Assembly: GCA_020883125.1 (NCBI GenBank)
Contig: JAHREW010000001.1
Span: 35,599 to 99,598, forward strand
Reading direction: 5' to 3'
DNA from: Microcoleus sp. CAWBG506
Lineage (GTDB): Bacteria; Cyanobacteriota; Cyanobacteriia; Cyanobacteriales; Microcoleaceae
Length of the DNA stretch: 64,000 nt
Part shown: positions 50,223 to 60,851 of the stretch, in pieces
Position numbering within the stretch: the stretch's first letter is position 1
Layout of the letters: every line of letters starts with the position of its first letter
The notes under the pieces: generated by a model
The model's input: the letters and a program-made list of their open reading frames with translations, nothing else
Database searches by the model: none
What the model was told of the DNA's origin: nothing
Made by a program: the position numbers and the translations under genes

Positions 50223-53200
50223 CTAAGACAAATGTTCCTTTAAAAAAGCTCGAATTTGCTTGATCTGAAATCCCTTAGCTAGTTGGCGGACGTGGTGAGC
50301 GAAAGGCACTAATTTGGGGTCAGAATTTTCAAGTTTAGCAATTTCCTCCAGAATAGCTTCTATATCGCCCATGGCACACAGTCTTAACAAAGCCAAGACT
50401 GACTCGCAGGGGGGAGACACGATCTTTGAGTCAGCAGCAGCCAAGTCTGATGCTGTTTTTGGGGTTGGAGCTTTGCGTTTGTTAGCCGATGCTCCCTCTT
50501 CGTAAACCCATTCTAGTCCCAAATTAACTCGCAACGATTCTAAAAGCTCGTTGTTTTGAAGAGGCTTACTGAGAAAACCATTGCAGCCTGCAAGTATGCT
50601 CTCTTGCCTGGTAGTCTCATAAACACTAGCAGACAAAGCAAGGATAACCGCATCTTTTAATTCCGGCAAGTGTCGCAGCCGCCTGGTAGCTTCCCAGCCG
50701 TCCATTACTGGCATCAGCAAGTCCATTAAAATTAGATCCGGTTGAAATTGCAGTGCTTTGTGCAAACAGTCTTCGCCGTCTGTGGCTTCTACAATTTCAA
50801 AGCCCAAACGAGAGAGCATTTTATGCAGCATTGCCCGATTTGCTTCGTTGTCGTCTACTACCAACACTTTGCGCTTGAGGCTGACAAAACCAACAATCCG
50901 ATGTTTTTCGGGTGGAGAGGGGATTTCTGAACACTGGGCGACGGCGGGCAAATCTATATCTAACCAAAAAATGCTGCCTATGCCAGAGGTACTTTCGACG
51001 TGAATTTGGCTGCCCATCATGTTTACTATTTTTTGGCTGATGGAAAGGCCCAATCCGGTACCTTCAACCACATTACTATGATCGCCCACTTGGTGAAAAG
51101 GCAAAAATATTTCTGCTAATTTGTTCTCTCTGATACCAATGCCACTATCTTCGACTTGAAAGCGGATTTTAGTTGGTGGTAATTTTGCTAAGTTTGGTGC
51201 TTCTGTGGCGTCACCTGGGGCGATGGACTGCTTCTGTGGTTCTAGATTAGGGGCCAAAGTTGCCATTCCATCACGATTTGCAGCCGTTGAACTGGAATTT
51301 ATGAAGCTGATGGGACTGGCATATTCAGCGACATTATCCACATAACCCACTTTCAATGTCACTCCACCACGATCGGTGAACTTAACAGCATTGCTGAGCA
51401 AATTAATCAAAACTTGTCGGACTCTTTTTTCATCAGCTAAAACGTAGTTAGGCAGAACAGATAGCTCCTCGTAATTAAATGCAATTCCTTTTTGGTCGGA
51501 ACGCATCTTAAATAAGTCAACAATGTTTTTGATTAAGTTTCTAAAATCTACCTCGCTCACCGACAGATCCATTTTATTAGCTTCGATTTTTGCCAGGTCT
51601 AAAACATCATTAATCAGCGTCAGTAAGTGGTTGCCACACTGTAGAGCGTTAGTCAGGATATCCAGTTGTTCTGTTGTTAAATTACGCTCATTTTTTAGGA
51701 GTTGAATATATCCTAAAATACCGTTCAAAGGTGTGCGCAATTCGTGGCTCATATTGGCGAGAAAGTCGCTTTTAGCGCGGTTTGCAGCTTCGGCGGCTTC
51801 TTTTGCTAATTGCAGGGCCGCTTCTGCTTGTTTGCGATCGGTAATTTCAGTTTGCGCCTTTTGAAACAAAGTAGATTGTTGGATGGCGATCGCCAATTGC
51901 ACGGCTAATTGTTGCAGACAATCTGCCTCAAATTTATGCCAAGGACGGGGGTCAGTGCAGTGGTGCGCAATTAGCAGCCCCCACAATTTTTCGCCTTGCA
52001 AAATCGGTACTACCAGACTAGCTCTGACGTGCAGCTCAGTTAACAGAATCAAGTAGCATTCAGCGATACCAGCGTTGTAAACATCATCTGTAGCTCTAAT
52101 TCTGCCGTCTTTGTAAAGGTCAACGTAGGCTTCGCCAAAACAGGGGTCGTAAATTTCCCTTCCCGCAATTGCCATGCAATCTTCCTTTACCGACTCCACA
52201 GCGATAAACCCGCTCCAACTAGGAGTAAATTGGTAAATCACTGTGCGGTCTACTTGCAAAAATAGCCGCACTTCTTCCACAGTTGTGGTTAAAATTTCTT
52301 CTAAGTTTAAAGAACCCCGAATGCGTTCTAGCATGGCGACTGCTAGTTGCTCCCGATTTAATTGCTGGCGCAAAGTTTTTTCTACTTTTTTGCGCTGGCT
52401 AATATCGGTAATTACTCCCACAGAACCTATAAAATTGCCATTTTCATCTTTTATATTATCGGCTCTCACCAGAGTAGTTACTGCTTCACCATTCTTAGTT
52501 TTTAGTTCAATTTCATCGCTCCATGACAGCCCTGTGCGAAGGGTCTTATAGATTTGTTTATAAATTTTAGGTTGGACGTACATCGCCTCGGCTGCATTAA
52601 CCGTGTTGAGTTCTTCGACTGTGTAGCCGTACCGTTGAATGAATGCTTGGTTGTGGTAAATAGAGCGTCCTTTCAAGTCGGTAATCGCGATCGCGTCGCT
52701 GGTACTTTCAACGGCTTGAGTAACTTTCAACAGCTCTAGTTCTGCTTGTTTGCGATCGCTGATATCAGTCATGGAACCCACCATCCGCAGCGGATTTCCG
52801 GCTTGGTCCCACACTGCTTGAGCCCTGGCTAGTACCCACTTGTACCTGCCGTCTTTGCATAGCAGACGGTATTCTGAGGCGTAATTCGGGGTTTTGCGAT
52901 CGAGGTAATCTTGGATAGCGGTTTGTACGCGCCAAGCATCTTCCGGGTGAATTCGCTCAGTCCATTCGCTGTTGTTAGTGTCAATTTCTGTGTCTGAGTA
53001 ACCGATAATTTCCTTCCAGCGAGCCGAGCGAAAAATTTCATTAGTTTGGAGGTTGAAATCCCAAATTCCGTCTTGATTTCCCTTAAGAACTAACTGCCAG
53101 CGTTCTTCGCTTTTTCTTAATTGTTCTTCGGCTTGTTTGCGCTGAATATGGGAACCCAATTGAGTTGCCACTGCTTTTACTAAATCTACTATACGGCCCT

Positions 53201-56200
53201 CTAGAGCCGAGCGGTTTCGCTGGTAAAATACTAAAATTGCCAGCACTTCTCCCTCAGCCATAATTGGTATGCCGAAACAAGCTTTTAGTCCACTTTTTAT
53301 TGCCAGTTGCCATCGCGAGAAAACGGGATTTACGCTATCGGATATATCTTCTCTCCACTCCATTTGTTTAGTCAGCCAAATTCGCCCCGGTAGTCCGACT
53401 CCCAGTGGCAATACAAATTGAGCGCTTTCACGTCCAAAAGCCTGCAAAGTTTGGTCGCTAGCATACCAACTTTGACTAGGTTCTAAAACAGTGCCGTTAG
53501 CAGCAGGTATCCAAGCTTCGGCAAAATTCCAACCGATGGCGTTGCACAAAAAGCGCAAAACATTGGCGATCGCGATCTCGAAGTCTGGCGACTGACTAAT
53601 TGCTTGAGTTGCTGCTAGCAACAACTTGATTTCATCTTCTGTTTGCTTACTTTCAGTAATATCAGTTCCCGCGCCCAAAATTTGTTTTAATCGACCGTCT
53701 GGGGTTTTCATAAATACAGTATCTCGGCTGACAATCCAGCGCCAAGAACCATCCTTATGCTGCACTCTGTATTCAACTTCAAATATATCCCCTTGGCAAC
53801 CTGTTTCTACTTGCTGTAAATAATCAGGAATTTTGCTCAAATCTTCGGGGTGCATCAATTGAGAAATCATCTCCAAACCCATATCCTGAAGCTCTTGTAC
53901 TGTATAGCCTAAAACGTGAGACATGGAAGCATTAGCATAAATAATTTTATGTTCAATCAAGTCGTAAACATACAAAATATTAGGACTAGCTTCAGCAATT
54001 TTTTCAGCGAACCGCTGACTATCTTGTAGCTTTAATTCGGCTTGTTTTTTAGCAGAAAGATCGCGGACAATGGAAATAATTTCGCCCCCTGCCAGCATTG
54101 TCAGGGATAGTTCTTGAGGAAAGTTGGAGCCGTCGCGGCGACATCCCATGGCTTCGGTGTTGCAATATCCTTTTGCGGTTAAAGTGGGCAGGATTTCTTG
54201 CTCCAACCTTTGTAGTTCTGCACTTTCATAGCATATTTTCCAGCTTTGAGCGAACATGGCTTCGGGAGATTCGTAACCATACATTTTGAGTTGAGCTGCA
54301 TTGCAATAAATGAACTCTCCGCCAGCACCGATGATGGCGATTCCCTCGGAAGCAGCGGACATGGCGGCGGCTTGTCGCTGGATTGCGGACTCAGAACGTT
54401 TGCGATCGCTGATATTACGGACGATCGCGATAATGTCGTCATCGCTACAAAATACAATTCTTGCTTCAAAATCGTACAGTTCACCATTAACTGACATGGG
54501 ATATTCTACGATTTGAATTTCACCATCGTCGATCGCTTGTTTGTTACCAGATACGATCTTGTCAGCAAAAATCGACGGTAAGATGTCTTGGACTTTTTTG
54601 CCAATAAATATACTTTGTTTAAGTGTAATATTCGGTTCTTTTGCAGGTTTGAAGTCTACAAAAGTGCCATCGGCGCGACAGCGAAACATCATGTCGGGTA
54701 TGGCGTTTAAAAGAGCTCGATTGGTGGCTTCACTTTTGCGTAATTCTGTTTCTGCTTGCTTGTTTAATGTAACGTCGCGGGCCACTGCATAAATTAAACC
54801 TTCTTCAGCAAAGGGCGATGCCGTCCAGGACAGCCATTTATAAGTACCATCTTGGCAAAGGTAGCGGTTTTCTAAGTTGATAACTGGGTTGCCACTTTTG
54901 AGTGTTTCCAATTTAGCTATGGTTATTGCTCGGTCTTCGGGATGCACAAATTCTATAAAAGGTTTGGCTATAAGTTCCCCTTCGCTGTAACCTAAAGCAT
55001 TTGACCAAGCAGGATTTAAGCGTCTGAAATAGCCGTCTAAACCCGCAATGCAAAGTAAATCTAGGGAAATGTTAAAGAAGCGATCGCGCTCTTTTTGAGT
55101 TTGTTTTAATTCGGTGATATCCATCACCAAGCCGTCCCAAACTAAATCGCCATTGGCTTGCTTTTCCGGTTTAGCAGCGCCTTGCAGCCACTTCACTTTG
55201 TCCGGCATAATTTGCCGCCACTGCTGGTGCCATGGCAGCAGGGTCGTCGCCGAGTTTTTTATGGATTTGTGGAATTCTTCTAGGTCATCTGGATGAATAT
55301 TTTCAAACCCCAATTCTGCATTTTTTTCAAGCTCTTTAGGTGCTAGTTCATAAATTTTAGTGCAACCCGAAGAAACGTAGGAAAATTTCTTGTGTCCATC
55401 CTTATTGATGCGGAATTGATAAATCATTCCCGGTACGTTAGCTGTCATTTTGTCCAGCCGAAACTGGGTTTGCTTCAATGCTATTTGCTGCCGCTTGTAC
55501 TCGGTGACATCTCGGATAGTACCTACTAACATTTTAGTGCCTTCGGCTGTTTTAAAAATAAGTTTTTTAGTAGAAATAATTCTTTTTTTGCCACTCCTAT
55601 CTATAAAAATTTCTTCTGTTTGATCGGGTATTCCTGTTTTCAATACCGCTGCGTCTTTTTGTAAAAACAAGTTCGCTGTTTCTTCCGGTAAAAATTCGTA
55701 TCCAGATTTACCTATAAGTTCTGTTCGCGGTTTACCCATTAACTCGCAAAAAGCATCATTTAATACTACCCAACGGTGTTGTTCGTCTTTGACAAAAATT
55801 GGGTCTGGTGTGGCATTAATCGTGTGCTTTAAAAATTGTCTAGATGCTTTGAGTTGGACTTCATAGCGGTGGCGATCGCTCACATCCAAGACCACTTTAA
55901 TCATCCGATCTATCGACCCGTCTTGGCTGCGGATGCAGCGCAGCGACACTCTAGTATACACTATTCCACCGTCTTTTTTGCGCCATCTTTTGTCTAAAAC
56001 GTAACCTTCACTATTACCTGTTAAAATTTTCTTGAGCTGCTCTGAACTAGCTTGCCAATCTTCAGGAAAAGTCAATTTCTCCCAATTACCCTGCAACAGT
56101 TCTTCGCGATCGTATCCCAGCAAATTGCACAAAGCATCGTTGACTTCCAACCACTCACATTTTTCTGGTTGTGAGGGAGAAAGTGGTGCTGCTAGAATGG

Positions 56201-56696
56201 CGATTCCGACTAGGGAATTCTCCACTACGGAGCGATATTTTGCTTCACTTTTTCGCAAAGCTTCTTGGTTGTGTTGTCTTTCCACTGCGTAACGCAGCGA
56301 TCGCATTAACACTTCGCTGTCTATTTTTCTTTTGACTAGATAATCTTGAGCTCCTGTTTGGATCGACTGCACGGCTAATTCTTCATCGTTGCGAGCCGTG
56401 AGCACCACGATCGGAGTATTGACGCTGTATTCTTGAATTTTAACAATTGTACTTAAGTCTTGACTGTCCGGCAGCGACAGATCTAGTAATATGACATCAA
56501 ATTTTTCCTTTAGTAAAAGCTCCTGTGCTTTACTCAGGCGATCGGCGCGACTTATCCATAGCCTTTGGGACAACGATCGGGAAACATTGGTATCTAATAA
56601 TAATTCTTCGATCAGCTCAGCTTCGGCCCGATTGTCTTCGACGAGGAGAACCTTAAAGCCATTGCGCTCTGCGGTTGGGTTCAAAACTGATATCAT
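50223..56696 (-). CDS. Very large hybrid histidine kinase: REC - multiple PAS - GAF - PAS x2 - CBCR-like GAF - HisKA/HATPase - REC - C-terminal helical module
   Basis: Probable start MISVLNPTAERNGFKVLLVEDNRAEAELIEELLLD (ATG at 56696). The extra N-terminus to 56993 in the track has no domain character. H-box FLANMSHELRTPLNGILG; REC LILMDLLMPVMDG. Confidence 0.92.
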   Translation of the reverse strand: MISVLNPTAERNGFKVLLVEDNRAEAELIEELLLDTNVSRSLSQRLWISRADRLSKAQELLLKEKFDVILLDLSLPDSQDLSTIVKIQEYSVNTPIVVLTARNDEELAVQSIQTGAQDYLVKRKIDSEVLMRSLRYAVERQHNQEALRKSEAKYRSVVENSLVGIAILAAPLSPSQPEKCEWLEVNDALCNLLGYDREELLQGNWEKLTFPEDWQASSEQLKKILTGNSEGYVLDKRWRKKDGGIVYTRVSLRCIRSQDGSIDRMIKVVLDVSDRHRYEVQLKASRQFLKHTINATPDPIFVKDEQHRWVVLNDAFCELMGKPRTELIGKSGYEFLPEETANLFLQKDAAVLKTGIPDQTEEIFIDRSGKKRIISTKKLIFKTAEGTKMLVGTIRDVTEYKRQQIALKQTQFRLDKMTANVPGMIYQFRINKDGHKKFSYVSSGCTKIYELAPKELEKNAELGFENIHPDDLEEFHKSIKNSATTLLPWHQQWRQIMPDKVKWLQGAAKPEKQANGDLVWDGLVMDITELKQTQKERDRFFNISLDLLCIAGLDGYFRRLNPAWSNALGYSEGELIAKPFIEFVHPEDRAITIAKLETLKSGNPVINLENRYLCQDGTYKWLSWTASPFAEEGLIYAVARDVTLNKQAETELRKSEATNRALLNAIPDMMFRCRADGTFVDFKPAKEPNITLKQSIFIGKKVQDILPSIFADKIVSGNKQAIDDGEIQIVEYPMSVNGELYDFEARIVFCSDDDIIAIVRNISDRKRSESAIQRQAAAMSAASEGIAIIGAGGEFIYCNAAQLKMYGYESPEAMFAQSWKICYESAELQRLEQEILPTLTAKGYCNTEAMGCRRDGSNFPQELSLTMLAGGEIISIVRDLSAKKQAELKLQDSQRFAEKIAEASPNILYVYDLIEHKIIYANASMSHVLGYTVQELQDMGLEMISQLMHPEDLSKIPDYLQQVETGCQGDIFEVEYRVQHKDGSWRWIVSRDTVFMKTPDGRLKQILGAGTDITESKQTEDEIKLLLAATQAISQSPDFEIAIANVLRFLCNAIGWNFAEAWIPAANGTVLEPSQSWYASDQTLQAFGRESAQFVLPLGVGLPGRIWLTKQMEWREDISDSVNPVFSRWQLAIKSGLKACFGIPIMAEGEVLAILVFYQRNRSALEGRIVDLVKAVATQLGSHIQRKQAEEQLRKSEERWQLVLKGNQDGIWDFNLQTNEIFRSARWKEIIGYSDTEIDTNNSEWTERIHPEDAWRVQTAIQDYLDRKTPNYASEYRLLCKDGRYKWVLARAQAVWDQAGNPLRMVGSMTDISDRKQAELELLKVTQAVESTSDAIAITDLKGRSIYHNQAFIQRYGYTVEELNTVNAAEAMYVQPKIYKQIYKTLRTGLSWSDEIELKTKNGEAVTTLVRADNIKDENGNFIGSVGVITDISQRKKVEKTLRQQLNREQLAVAMLERIRGSLNLEEILTTTVEEVRLFLQVDRTVIYQFTPSWSGFIAVESVKEDCMAIAGREIYDPCFGEAYVDLYKDGRIRATDDVYNAGIAECYLILLTELHVRASLVVPILQGEKLWGLLIAHHCTDPRPWHKFEADCLQQLAVQLAIAIQQSTLFQKAQTEITDRKQAEAALQLAKEAAEAANRAKSDFLANMSHELRTPLNGILGYIQLLKNERNLTTEQLDILTNALQCGNHLLTLINDVLDLAKIEANKMDLSVSEVDFRNLIKNIVDLFKMRSDQKGIAFNYEELSVLPNYVLADEKRVRQVLINLLSNAVKFTDRGGVTLKVGYVDNVAEYASPISFINSSSTAANRDGMATLAPNLEPQKQSIAPGDATEAPNLAKLPPTKIRFQVEDSGIGIRENKLAEIFLPFHQVGDHSNVVEGTGLGLSISQKIVNMMGSQIHVESTSGIGSIFWLDIDLPAVAQCSEIPSPPEKHRIVGFVSLKRKVLVVDDNEANRAMLHKMLSRLGFEIVEATDGEDCLHKALQFQPDLILMDLLMPVMDGWEATRRLRHLPELKDAVILALSASVYETTRQESILAGCNGFLSKPLQNNELLESLRVNLGLEWVYEEGASANKRKAPTPKTASDLAAADSKIVSPPCESVLALLRLCAMGDIEAILEEIAKLENSDPKLVPFAHHVRQLAKGFQIKQIRAFLKEHLS

Positions 56697-57355
56697 AAAT
56701 ACCCAGATTTTTATCGTAAAGCAGTCGTAGTAACCATTATAGCATATAAGCAATTCTATATTGAAATATGCAAGTGGGAATAGTTTAAAACTTGTTGACT
56801 GAATTCTACCTGACTCAGCGGAAATTTGCGACTCCCCTGAGTAAGAAAATCGTTGACACACCTTTAAAAGCGATCGTCCCCTCAAAATCCACAGGAGGGA
56901 TGAATACGGGGGTTGTGACCTAGTTCTTTTGTCTTTGCTTGATGATAGCTGATACCTCCTAGTCGCTGCCATCTTTTTACTTGTCGCAACCAAGGAAATT
57001 TTTCTCGTGTCTATTGTGTTTTACCAAAAAAGTGATAATCTATAAATAGAGGCAATAAACAATATTGAGCTAGGGAGCCTCTGGCACGCTCTGTGCATAA
57101 ATACACTTAAATTAACTTTAAGGAGCCGGGGATCAAGGTTTTAGTGATAATTAAATAGTTTTACTTGGAGACAATCTTAGCTGTTAAGGTTAGTAATTCA
57201 TTGGATTGAATGATTAGCAGGCGGGATACAGCTAATAAATAGTGACGGAAAAATCAATAATTCGGGATATTTAGAGATTGACTTCGTAAGAAAACTAAGT
57301 TCAAACTTTTTGCTGTCCTTTGACCGAAATGAGCTAAAAAGTAGAGGAAAAAGCA

Positions 57356-59833
57356 ATGACCCAAAAATTAGCAATTCCAGAAAAGCAGCTTCAAATTCCC
57401 AAAGACAAAGCCTTAATATTATGGTTCGATGAAGTCGGCATCGCTGACATCCCCTTAGTTGGTGGCAAAAATGCTTCCTTGGGGGAAATGATTCAACAGC
57501 TAACCCCCAAAGGAGTGAATGTTCCCAACGGGTTTGCAACTACAGCATACGCTTACCGCTACTTCATCGAGTCGGCGGGTTTAGATAGTAAACTGCGCGA
57601 ACTTTTTGCTGACTTGGAAGTCGAAAATGTCAACAACCTGCGCCAAAAAGGCAAGCAAGCGCGATCGCTAATTCTGGAAACGCCGTTTCCGCAAGACTTG
57701 CAAGCGGCGATCGCCAGCGCTTACGATAAATTGTGCGATCGCTATGGCGAGAGTACAGATGTAGCAGTTCGTTCCTCCGCCACCGCCGAAGACTTACCAG
57801 ACGCCAGCTTCGCCGGACAACAAGAAACCTACCTCAACGTACATGGCTGCACCAGCGTGCTCGAATGCAGCCACAAATGCTTTGCTTCCATATTCACCGA
57901 CAGGGCGATTTCCTACCGTCAACTCCGAGGCTTCGACCATTTTGATGTGGCCTTATCAGTAGGTGTGCAAAAAATGGTGCGATCGGACTTAGCATCCTCC
58001 GGTGTCATGTTCAGCATCGACACAGAAACCGGTTTCAAAAATGCCGCCCTGATCACCGCAGCCTATGGATTGGGGGAAAACATCGTTCAAGGTGCCGTAA
58101 ACCCCGATGAATACCTAGTCTTCAAACCAACCTTGAAACAAGGTTTCCGCCCAATTCTCGACAAACGACTCGGCACCAAAAAAATTAAAATGGTGTACGA
58201 TATTGGCGGTTCCAAATACACCAAAAACGTCTCAGTAGCAACCACAGAACGGGAAAAATTTGCCATTAACGATGACGAAATTCTGCAATTAGCACAGTGG
58301 GCAGTATTAATAGAAGAACACTACTCCCAAGTGCGCGGAACTCCCACGCCCATGGACATCGAGTGGGCAAAAGACGGTAATACCGGCGAATTATTCATCG
58401 TCCAAGCGCGACCGGAAACAGTACAATCTCAAAAATCAGTTACGGTTTTGCGGAGTTACAAACTGCAAGGTTCTAGCGCTGTTTTGGCGAAGGGACGGGC
58501 TGTGGGCGAGGCTATTGGACAAGGGAAAGCCCGCGTAATTTTAGAAGTTAGCGAAATCGCGGAATTTGAAGCAGGGGAAGTTTTAGTTACCAACAAAACA
58601 GACCCCGATTGGGAACCCATTATGAAAAAAGCCAGTGCGATTGTCACCAACTCTGGCGGCCGCACTTGTCATGCAGCAATCATTGCGCGAGAAATGGGAA
58701 TTCCGGCAATTGTTGGCACCAGTGATGGGACAAAACTCTTAAAGAATGGTCAAGAAATCACTATTTCTTGTGCCGAAGGAGAGGAAGGCAAAGTTTATTC
58801 TGGTTTGGTGCCGTTTGTAGTACAAGAAAGTGCGATCGACAATTTACCCCGCACTCGCACTCAAATCTTAATGAATGTCGGCAACCCCGAAGAAGCCTTT
58901 GGTTTATCAGCAATTCCTTGCGACGGCGTGGGATTGGCGCGACTGGAATTCATCATTGCCAATCACATTAAAGCACACCCCTTAGCACTGATTCACTTTA
59001 ACAAATTGGTAGATAAATCCGTCAAACGCGAAATTGCCAAACTCACAGCGCTTTACGAACACAAGCCCGATTTCTTTACCGACAAATTAGCCCACGGAAT
59101 TGGCACCATTGCCGCTGCATTCTATCCCAATCCTGTCATCGTGCGGATGAGCGATTTCAAGAGCAATGAATACGCTAATCTGTTAGGAGGGCGACAGTTT
59201 GAACCCAAAGAAGAAAACCCCATGATTGGGTGGCGGGGTGCCTCTCGCTATTACGACCCAAATTACCGCGAAGCTTATGCTTTGGAATGCAAAGCCCTGA
59301 AGCGAGTTCGCAATGAAATGGGCTTGACAAATGTGATTCCGATGATTCCGTTTTGCCGCACCCCGGAGGAGGGGCGAAAGGTGTTAGCGGAGATGGCCAA
59401 ACACGGTTTAGTCAAGGGCGAAAATGGCTTGCAGGTATATGTGATGTGCGAATTGCCTAGCAATGTCATATTTGCTGATGAATTCGCCCAGGTATTTGAT
59501 GGATTCTCGATCGGCTCTAACGATCTGACTCAGCTAACATTGGGATTAGACCGGGATTCTGCTTTAGTTGCGCACATTTTTGACGAACGAAATGAAGCTG
59601 TGAAGCGGATGGTGGAAATTGCGATTAAAGCGGCGAAAAAATACGGCCGCAAGATTGGAATTTGCGGTCAAGCCCCTAGTGATTATCCTGAATTTGCTCG
59701 GTTCTTGGTTGAGTTGGGAATTGATTCGATTAGTTTGAATCCTGATTCTGTTTTGAAGACTTTGTTGGATGTTGCTAAGGTTGAGAGTACGGCTTCGATG
59801 ATGGACTTGGTGATGAATGTAGCGCCTGTTTAA
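57356..59833 (+). CDS. ppsA: Phosphoenolpyruvate synthase
   Basis: VGGKNASLGEMIQQL, RSSATAEDLPDASFAGQQETYLNV, swivelling His motif GGRTCHAAIIAREMGIPAIVG, C-terminal FSIGSNDLTQLTLGLDRDS. Confidence 0.95.
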   Translation: MTQKLAIPEKQLQIPKDKALILWFDEVGIADIPLVGGKNASLGEMIQQLTPKGVNVPNGFATTAYAYRYFIESAGLDSKLRELFADLEVENVNNLRQKGKQARSLILETPFPQDLQAAIASAYDKLCDRYGESTDVAVRSSATAEDLPDASFAGQQETYLNVHGCTSVLECSHKCFASIFTDRAISYRQLRGFDHFDVALSVGVQKMVRSDLASSGVMFSIDTETGFKNAALITAAYGLGENIVQGAVNPDEYLVFKPTLKQGFRPILDKRLGTKKIKMVYDIGGSKYTKNVSVATTEREKFAINDDEILQLAQWAVLIEEHYSQVRGTPTPMDIEWAKDGNTGELFIVQARPETVQSQKSVTVLRSYKLQGSSAVLAKGRAVGEAIGQGKARVILEVSEIAEFEAGEVLVTNKTDPDWEPIMKKASAIVTNSGGRTCHAAIIAREMGIPAIVGTSDGTKLLKNGQEITISCAEGEEGKVYSGLVPFVVQESAIDNLPRTRTQILMNVGNPEEAFGLSAIPCDGVGLARLEFIIANHIKAHPLALIHFNKLVDKSVKREIAKLTALYEHKPDFFTDKLAHGIGTIAAAFYPNPVIVRMSDFKSNEYANLLGGRQFEPKEENPMIGWRGASRYYDPNYREAYALECKALKRVRNEMGLTNVIPMIPFCRTPEEGRKVLAEMAKHGLVKGENGLQVYVMCELPSNVIFADEFAQVFDGFSIGSNDLTQLTLGLDRDSALVAHIFDERNEAVKRMVEIAIKAAKKYGRKIGICGQAPSDYPEFARFLVELGIDSISLNPDSVLKTLLDVAKVESTASMMDLVMNVAPV

Positions 59834-59940
59834 CAGATAATTTTATCTCTGTGAGACATCTCCCATAATCCCTAGGGAGGATTGTAGAGGGCGATGCAGC
59901 CTCAAGCTACTGTTGCATGATTTTGGATAATTGGCCTTAG

Positions 59941-59975
59941 AACCCCGACTTCACCCTCAGAAGTCGGGGTTTTAC
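59941..59975 (+). terminator. Hairpin terminator-like structure downstream of ppsA
   Basis: AACCCCGACTTC-ACCCTCA-GAAGTCGGGGTT followed by TTACC. Confidence 0.8.
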
Positions 59976-60119
59976 CGTCAGGTGATTGTTGACTGTTGAC
60001 TGCTATCTGCAAATTCTCTTGTGGGATCTCAACTCGCAGCCACGCACGCGGACGATTCATACTCTACTTGATGAACCTGCAATATGCTGTATGACTTATA
60101 ACTAATGACTGATGACTAA

Positions 60120-60230
60120 TGATATCAATTCCGGTTGTATCGTCAGGTGATTTAACCGCGAAGGCGCGAAGTACGCGAAGGCAGAGAAGAGAGAGTTTAA
60201 TAATTCCGATGAAGAGAGGATTTTATATGA
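60120..60230. repeat. MITE-like dispersed repeat (copy C)
   Basis: GATATCAATTCCGGTTGTATCGTCAGGTGATTTAACCGCGAAGGCGCGAAGTACGCGAAGGCAGAGAAGAGAGAGTTTAATAATTCCGATGAAGAGAGGATTTTATAT. Confidence 0.8.
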
Positions 60231-60851
60231 CTATCGCCTCTTTTTTTAAAAAAAATCCGGTTACAAATCCCCTAATTTCTTGTTATATTTATGTGAAAAA
60301 AAGCTTGTATAGTATAACTTTAAAGGCTTTCAACTACCCAGGTATTGAGGGGTAATAAACCCGGATTTAAATTAAATTTAATACGGCTATCAACTCAACT
60401 ATAAACGGGCGTTCTAATTTATATAGAAGGCATCGGTTAGGCGATCGCAGATATTACTCCCGAAACTATTGACGTTCCCCTTTAAAAGGTCTAACTTATA
60501 TAAGGGATTGCATCTACGAGTATTTGCGGATAGGCTAATTATAAGTTACTATGTACTTAGGTGTGAAGAGTTTTGTTTCAAATTGTTCTGAATCAGGAGA
60601 TTTAATACCGACTACTTAAAACCTCATAGAAGCTAGGGCTAGCTTAGGCTTGACAGCACTGGCATTGTAGAAAGTGTTTTTTATGGTTAAGCAAATTAAC
60701 CCTAAAGATTTGCCCTTAGACAGATGGCAAATCTCCAACCTACTTTCTCAAACAGAGTCGGAAAAAAAATCACACTCCTGGATGCAATTGTTACAATTGC
60801 TATGGTGTTCTAAAGTATAGATTTTGCTTTTCCGGGTTACAATTCATCAAT

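Noticed and set aside
56697-56993. N-terminal extension of the giant kinase
   Set aside because: No domain character. The receiver domain begins just after the ATG at 56696, so the longer start is likely an ORF-caller artefact.
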